NCBI RefSeq assembly: GCF_003014695.1 | Contig: NZ_PYAS01000003.1 | Location: 248,001 to 312,000, forward strand | DNA from: Dyadobacter jiangsuensis | GTDB taxonomy: Bacteria; Bacteroidota; Bacteroidia; Cytophagales; Spirosomataceae | Direction: 5' to 3' | DNA length: 64,000 bases | In this document: piece by piece, positions 1-10,202 of the stretch | Position numbering within the stretch: position 1 is the stretch's first letter | How the letters are laid out: each line of letters opens with the position of its first letter | Notes under the pieces: generated by a model | What the model was told of the DNA's origin: nothing | The model's input: the letters and a program-made list of their open reading frames with translations, nothing else | The model's database searches: none | Position numbers and translations under genes: made by a program

Positions 1-833
1 CCCGTGTACTGGTACATTGCGCGCACGGCGTGGCCGGTGATTTCCTTCTGCTGCTTCACGGGCACGTCGTCCTGGCAGTATTTGGGGTCTTTCCATTCGT
101 CCCAGATCTTGCCTTTTCCATAACCGTGGCCGCGCTGGTCGAGGAACCAGTCGGCGAGTTTCAGATAGCGATCTTCCTTCGTGAGGTGATACAACTTCAT
201 CAGCGCCAGTTCAATTTCCTGGTGGCCCGATACCCACGGCCGGTTGGCAACACGAAACGTGGAATCGATGTGGTCGGCGAAGCGGATGGCGACGTCGAGC
301 AGTTTGCGTTTGCCGGTGGTGTTGTAATAGGCTACCGCCGCCTCCATCAAATGGCCCGCGCAGTAGTCCTCGTGGCGTTCCATGTCGGTCCAGCGCTGTT
401 TGAGGTCGGTTAATGTGTAGTAGGTGTTTAGGTAACCGTCCGGAAGCTGGGCGGCGGCGATCTTGTCGATCCATTCATCCGCCTTTCGTTCCAGTGCGGC
501 GTCGGGGCGGTTTTTGAGCGAATAGGCTATGGCTTCGATGGCCTTGTACACATCGCTGTCGTCGTAGTAAATACCCTCGTGCTTTTCACTCTGCTTGCGG
601 GCAACCTTTTCAAAGTTGCGGATGCGGCCCGATTTTTCTTCGGTCTGTATGATACAGGCATTCAATGTGGCCGTAGCCACTTTTTCCTGCTTGGGTTTCC
701 AGAACTGATCGGTAATGCTGACCTCCGAGAACTTCACAGGTTGAATGCGCTGCTGGGCCTGGGCAGTGCCCGGCACGGCCTGAAAACACCAGACAAGCGC
801 TGCGCTGACATATAGTTTAATAGCTGAATGCAT
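1..833 (-). CDS. GH127/DUF1680 beta-L-arabinofuranosidase-type glycosidase (3' end outside window)
   Basis: This gene starts at 833 (ATG) and runs off the left edge, so only about 277 N-terminal residues are seen. A signal peptide is visible (MHSAIKLYVSAALVW, ending near AQAQ), so the enzyme is probably exported to the periplasm. Conserved DUF1680 blocks follow: DGYLNTYY, AGHLMEAAVAYY, GHQEIELALMKLY and ITGHAVRAMY. This family removes L-arabinofuranosyl or related residues from plant glycans. The Zn-binding Cys and Glu residues lie in the missing C-terminal part, so activity cannot be judged. It is the last visible gene of a minus-strand run of carbohydrate genes and lies 27 bases downstream of a second DUF1680 gene with different sequence, so the two probably act on different linkages. 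Confidence 0.85.
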   Translation of the reverse strand, partial: MHSAIKLYVSAALVWCFQAVPGTAQAQQRIQPVKFSEVSITDQFWKPKQEKVATATLNACIIQTEEKSGRIRNFEKVARKQSEKHEGIYYDDSDVYKAIEAIAYSLKNRPDAALERKADEWIDKIAAAQLPDGYLNTYYTLTDLKQRWTDMERHEDYCAGHLMEAAVAYYNTTGKRKLLDVAIRFADHIDSTFRVANRPWVSGHQEIELALMKLYHLTKEDRYLKLADWFLDQRGHGYGKGKIWDEWKDPKYCQDDVPVKQQKEITGHAVRAMYQYT

Positions 834-860
834 TTTCAAAATTCGTTTTAGTCAAAAATC

Positions 861-2867
861 CTACTTTTTCTTATGGATCACCGGAAACTGCGAAATCCGG
901 AGATTGGTACAACCGTACGGGATCAGCACAATGTCTTCTTCCTTGTCTTCCGTTTCGAGCTGATACGTCATACTGTACGGAATCGGCCCCGCCATTTCAT
1001 TGTACAATCCCCACGACGGAATGCGCCGGGCCTTTGTTTTGATCTGCAACGGGGCATTCTCGGGGTTCCAGGGATAATTCGAAACCGGTTTCGCCACTTC
1101 CCATTTGTATTGCTCTTCCAGTTTGCTGTCGGGCGTGAGGATCAATCCATAGTTCCAGGGTGTGGTTGGCCGCACTTCCGTATAGCTGGTACCGTAATCA
1201 ATCGGGTCTTTCTCATTTTTCACCAGTTTGGAGGTTTCTCCTACTTTCAAAGCATAGGTAAGCGGGCCGCGCTCGACGGAAATGGAGTTTTCAACCCAGG
1301 TATTTTTGAAGATATGCATCGGCAATGTCAGTTCTACCACATCGCCTTTTTCCCATTCGCGTGTAAGTTTCACGATCTGGTTGCCGTCCGGTTCGAGCCA
1401 TAGCTTGCCATTTACTTGGATGGCCGCCTTTTTGCACCACGCCGGAATGCGCATATGGAAGGGAAACACCGCCTTGACGGAAGGATTTACGGTGAATTTA
1501 ATGGTTTCTTCAAAAGGGTACGAGGTCTCCTCTTTCACCGCCACGCTAATCCCGCCGGGCAGCTTGATGTTCGCTTCGCTGGCCGAGTAGGTGAGTGCCG
1601 CAATGCCTTTGTCGGCCGTGGCGTACCATAAGTTCTGTACAAATTTCGGCCAGCCCTGGTGCATATTGGAGGTGCAGCACGGGTAGCCGGTGAGCAATCC
1701 CATACATACGTCGGTGCCGCCGTGGTTTACGTCGAAATTCCGGTGGTGACGGGTCATCATCACCTGGTTGGCCTGCTGGAAATACTGGCGGGTCATAAAA
1801 TCGTCGGAAGCCTGCGTCGGCAATGCGTTGAACGCCACTTTTTCGAGCATATCGGCATAGCCTACATCACCGGTGATTTCGAGAATGCTTTCCAGGGAGA
1901 ACATCATTTCCACTGCCGAACAAAGTTCCGAGCCCTGGGTAGGGTCGTTCCCATGCAATGCCTCGTCGCCGCCATACAGCCCGTGCGCCAGGCCATTGAA
2001 CTTGCGGAGGTCGGCGAAGCCCTTTTTGGTCGCGTCCAGGTATTTCTGCTCGGGATGGTGCTGGAAATAGATCAGCGGTGCCTTGATGCCCTGCGCCAGA
2101 TTCACACAGTGGATACTGCCGCGCGTCGAAAGCAGATCGGTATTCAGGAAAGCATTGGTGTAATCGAAAGTCTGTAAATGGATCAGGTTGCCGAGGTCGA
2201 GCAGAAACTTGTCGCCGGTAACGTTATAGAGCCAGTACACGACGGCCAGGTTGTCAGCGCCGCGGTATCTCGCCCAGAATGTCCAGTTATCCAGCGGTTT
2301 TGCGGGGAGTTCTTTGAGTTGATACTTGAAATAATTGGTCATCAAGGTAACGACCCGCTGGTCGCCGGTGGCGGAGTAGTATTGTTTCAAAATTTTCAAT
2401 ACCACCATCTTGGGCCACCAGTCGCGGCTATTATCCCGCTGCACGCCGGGTTCGTGGCCGTAATCTTTGGATGGACCGAAATAGCCGTCGGGCTGCTGGC
2501 TGGCAATCGCCCATTCCACCCAGGGTTTGGTTTTGGCAATGAGCTCTTTGTCGTCGAGGATGTAGGCGAGCGGGAGCAGGCCGTCTATCCAGTAAGGGCC
2601 GCGTTCCCACTGGTCGCCATCGCCGCCCAGCCAGCCATTGCGTTTGCCCATTACGAGGGGGTAAAGCTCGTCGAGCTTGCCGGTAGAGCCGTTTTTCTGG
2701 CGAACGAGCATTTCCCTGAGCCAACCTTGCGGCTTAATAGCGCCCAAAGGCAGCTCGCTGTATGGGTTTGATCTCAGCGGGGCTTTGGCAGGGGTGTAAG
2801 TGGCTCCCTTTTGCGCATTGGCTTGCAAGCAAGATGTGACTAAAAGGGAGAATAGGAGTTTTTTCAT
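861..2867 (-). CDS. GH127-like (DUF1680) glycoside hydrolase, 668 aa
   Basis: The protein is 668 residues with an N-terminal signal peptide (MKKLLFSLLVTSCLQANA). The alpha/alpha-barrel core spans roughly residues 40-430, with a beta-sandwich C-terminal part. In characterised GH127 beta-L-arabinofuranosidases a Zn ion is held by Glu-x-Cys and a later Cys-Cys pair, one Cys being the nucleophile. Here E314-L-C316 and C397-C398 (YPCCTSN) fit that pattern, so the active site looks intact. The DGYFGPSKD block near residue 127 is also typical. It lies between a propeller glycosidase-like gene and another DUF1680 gene, in a locus headed by SusC/SusD, so a periplasmic role in arabinoglycan breakdown is likely. 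The exact substrate cannot be read from sequence. Confidence 0.85.
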   Translation of the reverse strand: MKKLLFSLLVTSCLQANAQKGATYTPAKAPLRSNPYSELPLGAIKPQGWLREMLVRQKNGSTGKLDELYPLVMGKRNGWLGGDGDQWERGPYWIDGLLPLAYILDDKELIAKTKPWVEWAIASQQPDGYFGPSKDYGHEPGVQRDNSRDWWPKMVVLKILKQYYSATGDQRVVTLMTNYFKYQLKELPAKPLDNWTFWARYRGADNLAVVYWLYNVTGDKFLLDLGNLIHLQTFDYTNAFLNTDLLSTRGSIHCVNLAQGIKAPLIYFQHHPEQKYLDATKKGFADLRKFNGLAHGLYGGDEALHGNDPTQGSELCSAVEMMFSLESILEITGDVGYADMLEKVAFNALPTQASDDFMTRQYFQQANQVMMTRHHRNFDVNHGGTDVCMGLLTGYPCCTSNMHQGWPKFVQNLWYATADKGIAALTYSASEANIKLPGGISVAVKEETSYPFEETIKFTVNPSVKAVFPFHMRIPAWCKKAAIQVNGKLWLEPDGNQIVKLTREWEKGDVVELTLPMHIFKNTWVENSISVERGPLTYALKVGETSKLVKNEKDPIDYGTSYTEVRPTTPWNYGLILTPDSKLEEQYKWEVAKPVSNYPWNPENAPLQIKTKARRIPSWGLYNEMAGPIPYSMTYQLETEDKEEDIVLIPYGCTNLRISQFPVIHKKK

Positions 2868-2888
2868 TGGTCGGTTTTAGTTGGGTAT

Positions 2889-2952
2889 TGTCAGGTGTTG
2901 TCAGGGATGTCGAATCAAGAAATCGGCGGTCAGCGGTCCATGGCCCATGGTC
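2889..2952. repeat. intergenic copies of repeat families 1 and 2
   Basis: The 101-base gap between two glycosidase genes holds 1.7 copies of a 10-base unit, TGTTGTCAGG (2889-2906), then TCGGCGGTCAGCGGTCC (2923-2939) and two CCATGG sites. The same two motifs recur at 11011-11295, 25951-26045 and 27718-27896. Here only one orientation of each is present, so no long hairpin forms. Confidence 0.6.
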
Positions 2953-2968
2953 ACATTTTACCAATTTG

Positions 2969-4066
2969 TCACGGTTTTGATTTCACATCCCTGGACGTGG
3001 CTAATGCGATGACGCGGCCCTGATCTCCCACTGCATTATAAAAATGGTACACCACGCCGTTCCATTTGACGACCCAGGGTTTGTGGGCGTAGGTTTTGTC
3101 GTAGGGTTCGGTCGGGGAGATGAGGTCCGGGCCGGTCCAGTCGGTCCAGTTTTGCAGGTCGTAGGAGCATGCGAAGCGTTCGAATGCGCCCGGTTTCCAG
3201 AATGCCCCGAAGTAGAACATCACGTACATATCCCCGATTTTCGCGATTTGGGCATCACCGCAAATGCCGGTGTTGCGCGTGATCAGCGGCTTGTCGCCGA
3301 CACGTTTCCATTGCTTCATATCGTCGGAGACGGCCATGGCGATGCTTTCGAAACCATTGCCTTTCACGTCGCCCTTTTCACCTTTGGCATTGTAATACAT
3401 CACAAACGGATGGCCGGTTTTGCGGGCTTTGTCGCGGATGACGAGGCTTTTGTAAATCGTTTTGTCGTCGTACCAGCGGGCGTCCTTATCTATTGCAGAC
3501 AGTACGGGCTGCGGGAGCCGATTCAATTCTCGTGCCTGGGCGAGGTCGGGTGTGGTAGCGATGCCGATGCCGAGCCGGCCCGCCTCGTACCCTTTTTCAG
3601 AACCACCGAGGTAGGAGAGCCAGTAGTTGTCTCCGAACTTTTCGGGTTCATAGCTGCCGCCCCATTCGGTGTCGATCAGCGCCACATAACCTGCTTTTTG
3701 TGTGGCATCCCAGGTATTTTCGGTGAACGACATGATCTTGCCCAGTGAAGTCCATTGCAGCAGGTTATCGCTTTTGGAAAGCCAGGTTTCATACCCTTTT
3801 CCATCAAAAATAATGTAGGTCATGTACCAGATGCCACCTTTCCGGAACACCGTCGGGCTGTCGACCATTCGCCCCTTATCGGGCTGCGGCACCACCACGC
3901 CGTATTTGAAAGGGGTTTTTACTTCCTCAAAAACATGCTGCATTACATCTTGCGAGACTTTGGTTCCGTCGCCGGAGTGGCTATCGCCCGACTGGGCAAC
4001 CGCTCCGCCGACCCAACCAAAGCCCGCTGTCAAAAACAATACACATCCAATCAGCACTTTTTTCAT
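2969..4066 (-). CDS. five-bladed beta-propeller glycosidase-like protein (GH43/GH117/GH130-type fold)
   Basis: The protein is 365 residues with a signal peptide (MKKVLIGCVLFLTAGFG...AVAQ). Repeating blades carry the pattern of glycosidase propellers: DSPTVFRKGGIWYMTY near residue 70, then WLSKSDNLLQW, SIAMAVSDDMKQWKRVG, GDAQIAKIGDMYVMFYFG and AHKPWVVKWNGVVYHFYN. Such proteins are arabinosidases, xylosidases, galactosidases or phosphorylases, and sequence alone does not separate them. The Asp of DSPTVF is a plausible catalytic-base position. It sits just after SusD with only 5 bases between the reading frames, so it is probably co-transcribed. With the two DUF1680 enzymes downstream, an arabinosidase-type role is the best guess. 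Confidence 0.75.
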   Translation of the reverse strand: MKKVLIGCVLFLTAGFGWVGGAVAQSGDSHSGDGTKVSQDVMQHVFEEVKTPFKYGVVVPQPDKGRMVDSPTVFRKGGIWYMTYIIFDGKGYETWLSKSDNLLQWTSLGKIMSFTENTWDATQKAGYVALIDTEWGGSYEPEKFGDNYWLSYLGGSEKGYEAGRLGIGIATTPDLAQARELNRLPQPVLSAIDKDARWYDDKTIYKSLVIRDKARKTGHPFVMYYNAKGEKGDVKGNGFESIAMAVSDDMKQWKRVGDKPLITRNTGICGDAQIAKIGDMYVMFYFGAFWKPGAFERFACSYDLQNWTDWTGPDLISPTEPYDKTYAHKPWVVKWNGVVYHFYNAVGDQGRVIALATSRDVKSKP

Positions 4067-4071
4067 ATCCG

Positions 4072-5685
4072 CTATTTATAATCCGGGTTCTGTGTCAATT
4101 TCGGGTTGGAGTTGATGGCGATCTGCGGGATCGGGAACACGGCCCTGAAAGCGCCGGTGGGCTTGTGCGACAGCCAGCTTTTGGTGGTGTAAACCCCGAA
4201 GCGGATCATGTCGCGACGGCGAAAGCCTTCCCATGCAAATTCCCAGCCGAGTTCATCGAGCATCCTGCCGTATTGCACGGCGGTCGCATTGCCCGGGTCC
4301 ACTACTTTGTAATTTTCAACATAGCCATATTGGTAACCGCTGCCTTTTTGAAGGTCGGCACCGGTAACCGTCGCTTTGGCGGGTTTGGCTGCGAATGCCC
4401 GTGCACGCACCTGCGATACCAGCATGGCCGCGTCGTTGGCCTTACCCGTGCGGAGGAGGCATTCCGCTTTCATCATCAGCACCTGCGCGTAGCGGAACAC
4501 CGGGAAATCGTTCCCCAGGCTTCCCTGCGCCTGCGTTTTTACTTCAAATTTATTCATCCTGTAACCTTCTGCCTCGCCGGTATACAGGCCGTCGGGCAGT
4601 TCGTTGGTGAGCACCACATTCTTGCCGGCCTGATCGTACGAGCCTTTCAAGGGCGTAACGCCATCCGCGGCAAACTGCGGGCCGATCATCCAGGTCGATT
4701 TCAGGCGCTGGTCGTCGGCGTCGTAGGTATTGATAAACTGCGGCACGCCTTTCGCCGAACCTGCTCCCCAGGGTGTTGCCAGCATATTGACCTTGTTTTT
4801 GAGCGAAGCATGCCACGAAAACATATGGGCGCTGAACCCGCCGGCCAGGTTTTCTTCAAACGGGATTGCAAACACGATCTCGGGCGAATTTTGGTTTTCG
4901 GTAACAAAAGGCGCGGCGAGGGCCGTTTCTAACTGATATTTACCCGAAGCGATCACGTCGTTGCATTGCGCAAGGCATTCCTCCCACTTGGTTTCGCCTG
5001 CGTACACGCCCGCATTGAGGTACACGTTCGCGAGCAGTGTTTTAGCCGCCCATTTATTGAACCGCGCATATAGCAGCGTGTTCCGGTCTTCGCTGAGGTT
5101 GGGGATTGATTCGGTTAATTCCTTGACAATGAATTGGTAAATATCTTTTCTGCCGGTCTTTTCGAGCAGCGCGTCCGAGCGGTCGGTGATGAGCGGGGCA
5201 TCGCCGAAATTGTCGCAGATAAGCCAGTAAAAAAACGCCCGTACCGTCCGCATTTCGGATATCAAAGCCTCCTTGGTAACACCTGCCGGAATGGTGATTT
5301 TGTCATTCGATAGCTGGTCGATAAGGCGGTTGGCATTGATCACCCCCGAATAGAAGGTGTTCCACATGCTGCTGATCTGCGGATTTTCCGAATTCCACGT
5401 GTGCAGGTGCATGCGCTTGTAAATCCCGCCATCATCCCAGCCCGAAGCATTGGCAGGCATCACAATGCCATCGGCAGTCGATTCCTGCGCCATGTACCAG
5501 TGCGTGTGCGAAATGAGGTTCCGCATATTGGCGTACCCGATGCTCATGGCCTGGTAGGCATTGGAGTAGTTGTAGGTATCCTCCGTTACCTCGGAGTAGA
5601 TTTTTTCGGTCAGGTCGTTGTTGCAGCCGCTCGCAGCGAACATGAGCAAGAGCGCGGTCCCGATATATGGTTTCAATGGTTTCAT
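4072..5685 (-). CDS. SusD/RagB-family glycan-binding outer-membrane lipoprotein
   Basis: The protein is 537 residues. The N-terminus is a lipoprotein signal with lipobox ASGC, acylated at C21, followed by NNDLTEKIYSEVTEDTY, typical of SusD mature N-termini. The C-terminal half has the usual markers: FRYAQVLMMKAECLLRTG, ELGWEFAWEGFRRRDMIRFG and a terminus near FPIPQIAINSNPKLTQNP. SusD proteins cap the SusC barrel on the cell surface and capture oligosaccharide. The gene lies 31 bases after the SusC gene on the same strand. If the SusC frameshift is real, this SusD would lack its transporter. Confidence 0.95.
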   Translation of the reverse strand: MKPLKPYIGTALLLMFAASGCNNDLTEKIYSEVTEDTYNYSNAYQAMSIGYANMRNLISHTHWYMAQESTADGIVMPANASGWDDGGIYKRMHLHTWNSENPQISSMWNTFYSGVINANRLIDQLSNDKITIPAGVTKEALISEMRTVRAFFYWLICDNFGDAPLITDRSDALLEKTGRKDIYQFIVKELTESIPNLSEDRNTLLYARFNKWAAKTLLANVYLNAGVYAGETKWEECLAQCNDVIASGKYQLETALAAPFVTENQNSPEIVFAIPFEENLAGGFSAHMFSWHASLKNKVNMLATPWGAGSAKGVPQFINTYDADDQRLKSTWMIGPQFAADGVTPLKGSYDQAGKNVVLTNELPDGLYTGEAEGYRMNKFEVKTQAQGSLGNDFPVFRYAQVLMMKAECLLRTGKANDAAMLVSQVRARAFAAKPAKATVTGADLQKGSGYQYGYVENYKVVDPGNATAVQYGRMLDELGWEFAWEGFRRRDMIRFGVYTTKSWLSHKPTGAFRAVFPIPQIAINSNPKLTQNPDYK

Positions 5686-5716
5686 TGTAAATAGTCTTTT
5701 GGGAATGAAGTAAAAA

Positions 5717-8700
5717 CTAGAATGTAAGCATGACGCCCGCGGTGAAGCTGGTCGTGGCGGGATAGCGGTTTTTGTCGTCGATGCCGGGCGACATCCCGCT
5801 GATACCCACTTCCGGATCGATCCCCTTGTAGCCGGTGATCGTGTAGAGATTGGCCACTGCGAGGTAAGCGCGGGCGTGGCGTAGGTATTTGTTTTTCAAC
5901 CGGAGATTATAGCCTGCCGTAATGTTATCGATCTTCCAGTAATTGCCGTTTTCGATGTAGTAGCTCACGTAATTCAGCGACTGGTCGTCGGCGAGGGGAC
6001 GTTTGCCGTAAATAGGATCATAGGCGTTGGAGCGGAGATTACCGCGGGTGAGCATCACCGGCGCACTCCAGAACATCTCGGTCATATTCAAAATCTGGAA
6101 ACCGAATGCGCCTCGCATGGTAATGTTCAGGTCAAAGTTTTTGTAGGTCAATGTGTTATTCCAATTCAAATAGCGTTTCGGTAGCCCATTTCCGATGATC
6201 TGCTTGTCGTCGGCCTGCTGCTGGGCAATGGGTTTGGGCTCGCCGTTTTTGCCTTCTATGATCCAGTGGCCGGCTTCATCGATGTCGATGGTTTTGAAAC
6301 CCCAGAAGTTACCCAATGGCTGGCCAACCTGCACGCGGTGCGTGGTTTGCTGGATGGGCTCACCGGTATTGCCGGTATCGAAATACCCGCTGGCTAATGC
6401 AAACTTGTCGTCCGATAATGAGATGATTTTGTTGGCGTTGGTCGAGAAATTGACCGACGTGGTCCAGCGGAATGCCGCGGTTTGGAGCGGGATTGCATTC
6501 ACCTGGATTTCCACTCCCTTGTTTTCCATGGAAGCCGCATTGGCTGTGATGGTGCTGTACAAATAGGGCGGGGTAGGCACCGGGAAGTTGGCGATCAGGT
6601 CGCGGGTCGTGCGGCGGTAGAGGTCTATCGAACCGGAAATCCGCTCATTCAGGAATCCGTAGTCGATACCCACGTTCACCTCTTCCTTGCGCTCCCAGCG
6701 GAGGTCGGGGTTGGCGTTGTTGGACGGGTTAATAGCCTGTACCCACTGGCCGTTGATGAGTACATTGGTATTGAAATTGATTTTATTCAAAGAAATGTAA
6801 GAGCTGCCTGGCTCGGTACCGGTTACCCCATAACCTGCCCGGAGTTTAAGATTCGAAACGGTGTTGGCATTTTCCAGAAATGCCTCTCTTTTCAGATTCC
6901 AGCCTACCGAGAACGCCGGGAAACTTCCCCATTTGTGGTTAGCCCCGAAGCGCGAGGAGCCTTCATGACGGATGCTCGCGGTGAGCAGGTATTTATTCAT
7001 AAAACTGTAATTCACCCGGAAAAAGTAGCTGATGAGTTTGTTCTCCGACTGTGCCGACGACTCCGGAGCCTGTCCGCGGCGGAGCGCCAGACCCGCGCCG
7101 ATGTTGTTGTAGGAAAAGTTATCTGTCGGGAAATCCCAGTTCTGCATCCAGTATTCTTCCGTATTGTAGCGCCGCCAGGTATGGCCGGCCAGGATCACGA
7201 AATTGTGGTCCTGAATGGATTTATTATAGTTCGCAGTGAATTCGAACAAATCGTCCTGTGTGCGCGTGGTTCCGCGAGAAGCGAATCCGTTCCGGCCATT
7301 GCGGCTGGTGGAATAGTGGTTTTTGGTTTCATAATACCCCCGCGTGCTGTTGAACATATCCCGGGCAAACAACGCCTTGATTTCCAGCCCTTCCACGGGT
7401 GCGAGCGAAATGGTGCCGTACGTGCGGAGGTTGTTGTTGCGGTTCAGCCCGTTCGTTTCTTCGATCAGCGCGACGGGGTTCATGTAATCCGTTTTGTCGG
7501 TGCGCTCCGTCCATTTGCCGTTGGCATCCTTCAATGGCTCGGTGGGTTGAATGTGAGCGCATTGCGGTAGACGAGGCCGGAATACGAGCCGCCATCGACG
7601 GAGAAGTATTTCTGCTGGTAACCGCTCAGGTTCGCATTGATTTTCAGCAATCCGTTGAACATCGAATGGTTGACCTCGATGCGCGGGAACACCGTGGTGT
7701 TGTCCGATTTCTTCATGATGCCGTTCAGCCGGCGGTACTCCATACTCACGATGTAATTGGTGGTGCGGGAGCCGCCGCGAAGGCTGATATTATGTACCTG
7801 TGATAATGGCTTCTGGGTAACCTGGCTCAGCCAGTCGGTACTCTGGCCATAGTCGATCGCGCCGGGCTTACCCTGGGCGGCCAGGGCGCGGTACTGGTTC
7901 ACATCCATGAAATCGAGCTTGCGGGTCAGCCTTTGCGTGGTGAAGTAGGAGTTCACTTCCAAAGTCGGAGGGGTTTCTCCTTTAACCTTCCGGGTCGTAA
8001 TGAGGATTACCCCGTTGGTCCCGCGTGTGCCGTAGATGGCGGCAGCCGAGCCGTCTTTCAGCACGTCGATGGATTCAATGTCCTCTGGTGCCACGGTGTT
8101 CAGGCCCCCCGGCACGCCGTCGATGAGGATAAGCGGGTCGGAGCTTGCATTGATGGTGGCATTACCCCGCAATGTGATTTGCGCGATGGCGGTTGGGTCG
8201 CCGCTGGGCGTGATGACGCTCAATCCGGCCACCTTCCCGCGAATGAGCTGGGCGGCATCCTGCACCGGGCCTTTTACAAAATCCTCGGATTTAACACTCG
8301 CAACGGCGCTGGTAATCTGCTCGCGTTTTTGGGTGCCATAACCTACTACCACCACTTCTTCGAGACTTTTCAGATCGGGCGCTAGGGAAATGTCAATGGT
8401 GGAGCGATTGCCGACGGCTACTTCCTGATTTTGGTAACCGACATAGGAAAAAACGAGCGTGATTTCAGCCTTGGGATCGTCGCTGACGGCAATGCTGTAT
8501 TTGCCATCCACCCCCGTGGTGCTTCCGCGCGTGGTACCTTTGATGAGCACGCTCACACCCGGGAGCAGCTCGCCGCCGTCACCTTTCACGACGCCGGATA
8601 CGGTTCTGTCGGCAGCTCTACGGGCCATTTCCAATAATGAATGATTGCCTTGGAGCGCCATCGTGAATGTTTGCTGCGTGGCTGGCGGGGTTTCCTCCGG

Positions 8701-9093
8701 GGCTATCGGTTCTATTTGCTGTGCGCCCGGCTTGCTTTCTTCGACGGTTGTCAGGATGAGGTAAGTTTGTTTGCTGACCTTCTTATACCGCAGGCCCGAC
8801 GGCAGGATATTGTTCAGCTTGTTCTCGATCGTCTGCCCGGCCTGCACCTGTGCCGGCGATACGAAGAGTCCTTCCAGCAGCTTTTCTTCAAAAAGGATAT
8901 CGACTTTGTATTGTCTTTTAACCTGCATCAGCGCGTCCCGCAGCGCTATCCGGCTGCCGGGGATGATCGCGGGTGCCGAGCTGCTTTTGGGTGGGCGGTT
9001 TTGTGCCATGAGCTGGGCTTTAATCGGGGCGCCATCCAACAGGCATCCCACCATTAAGGTTACCAGAACTTTAACGTGTAATAGTTTCGTCAT
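5717..9093 (-). pseudogene. SusC/RagA TonB-dependent transporter, split by a one-base frameshift
   Basis: Two frames together give about 1125 residues, normal for a SusC with an N-terminal signalling domain. The 5' part (9093 to 7531, 520 aa) holds a signal peptide, an STN domain (about residues 50-120), a carboxypeptidase-regulatory-like domain (VSGVVKGDGGELLPGVSV), the EEVVVVGYGTQKRE plug start, and ends abnormally after TFNPPSH. The 3' part (7534 to 5717, 605 aa) starts at a TTG, continues the barrel and ends in the expected aromatic strand (TAGVMLTF). Adding one C to the CCC run at 7544-7546 restores TFNPTEPLKDANGK and a single frame. A sequencing error is as likely as a real mutation. 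The STN domain fits control by the FecR/sigma pair upstream. Confidence 0.9.
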
Positions 9094-9113
9094 GATTATG
9101 GATGATTAAGGAA

Positions 9114-10157
9114 TTACAAATGGTTCGTATCGAGTACGAAGGTCTCGACCCGGTCGTCGCCGGGAGGCGAGTGGGTTACGCGTGCATTGAGGACATCGGA
9201 AAGGACTTTCAGCACATTGGCGGGATCGCTTGCATTGAACGTCCCGCCGATGGTTCGCCGGGCCAATGTGGAATCGGCCACCACCACGTTTACGCCGAAA
9301 TGCTCGCTGATCTGGTAGGCGATTTCCGAAACGGGCGTATTCTCAAACATGAACAGGCGCTGTTTCCAGGCCTGGTGCGCCGAGAGGCTCTCGCTGTGTT
9401 TGAGGGTGAGGGTGCCTTGCATCGACATCGTGGCTACGTCCCCGGGTTTCATCAGCATTGGTTTGGGATTCACCTCTTTCAGCGAACGCAGCTGTACGCT
9501 TCCCTGGCTTAGTACTACTTTGGAACCCCGTTCGCGGCTGTATACGATGAATTCCGTTCCTAATACTTTGACTTCCAGCTTATCGGGTGTGCGGACGATG
9601 AATTTGATGTGGTCGACCGTGTGCTTCACCGCAAATTCTGCTTCCCCTTTCAGCTTCACCTCACGCATGCCGCCACCGAACCCGAAACGCGGGACGCTGA
9701 GTACGGAATTGGCATTCAGGGTGACGCGGCTGCTATCGGGCAGGACTACCGTTCGGATCTCGCCGTAGCCGGTTTCATATTGTTTGTAAAACCAGAAATC
9801 GGACAGCAGGTAGGCGCCCATAAGGAGCGCAACGGAAGCCGCGGCAACCCATTTAAATGCAAACAGGCGCCCATTTGACAGGCTCCGACTAGTCCTGCCC
9901 AACGTATCGGCAGGGGCATTGTCCAGCCTCGGAAGGTCTGCTTTGCCTTGAACGGTATGCAATGAACGTCGATAAGCCTGTTCAACATCCGGTGTGAACT
10001 GCGGGTTTTCGGTTTCCCATTCATCCAGCCACTGAAAATACAGCTCGCGGTGGGCGGGATTTTCCAGCCATTCTTCGATCAGAATGTTCTGCATCCGGGT
10101 GGTTTTCCCTTCGAAGAAGTTCTGGATGACCTGTTTGGAGAGAAGTGATTTCTTCAT
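9114..10157 (-). CDS. FecR-family anti-sigma factor
   Basis: The protein is 347 residues. The N-terminal cytoplasmic part (about 1-95) would bind the sigma factor. One membrane segment follows (WVAAASVALLMGAYLLSDFW, about 103-122). The periplasmic FecR domain (about 135-245) shows VVLPDSSRVTLNANSVL, KGEAEFAVKH and VKVLGTEFIVYS. A C-terminal DUF4974-like domain (about 265-347) shows FENTPVSEIAYQISEHFGVNV. In this family the periplasmic part reads the STN domain of a loaded TonB-dependent transporter and releases the sigma factor. The gene sits between the ECF sigma gene (45 bases upstream) and the SusC gene (20 bases downstream), the standard order for such a switch. Confidence 0.93.
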   Translation of the reverse strand: MKKSLLSKQVIQNFFEGKTTRMQNILIEEWLENPAHRELYFQWLDEWETENPQFTPDVEQAYRRSLHTVQGKADLPRLDNAPADTLGRTSRSLSNGRLFAFKWVAAASVALLMGAYLLSDFWFYKQYETGYGEIRTVVLPDSSRVTLNANSVLSVPRFGFGGGMREVKLKGEAEFAVKHTVDHIKFIVRTPDKLEVKVLGTEFIVYSRERGSKVVLSQGSVQLRSLKEVNPKPMLMKPGDVATMSMQGTLTLKHSESLSAHQAWKQRLFMFENTPVSEIAYQISEHFGVNVVVADSTLARRTIGGTFNASDPANVLKVLSDVLNARVTHSPPGDDRVETFVLDTNHL

Positions 10158-10202
10158 GCTTCGTTAAATTCAGTATGACATATATCCGAAGGCGTTAGGC
10201 CG

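Noticed and set aside
6482..7570. Long plus-strand open frame opposite the SusC gene
   Set aside because: It has no domain pattern, lies fully antisense to a well-supported gene, and arises from GC-rich codon use.
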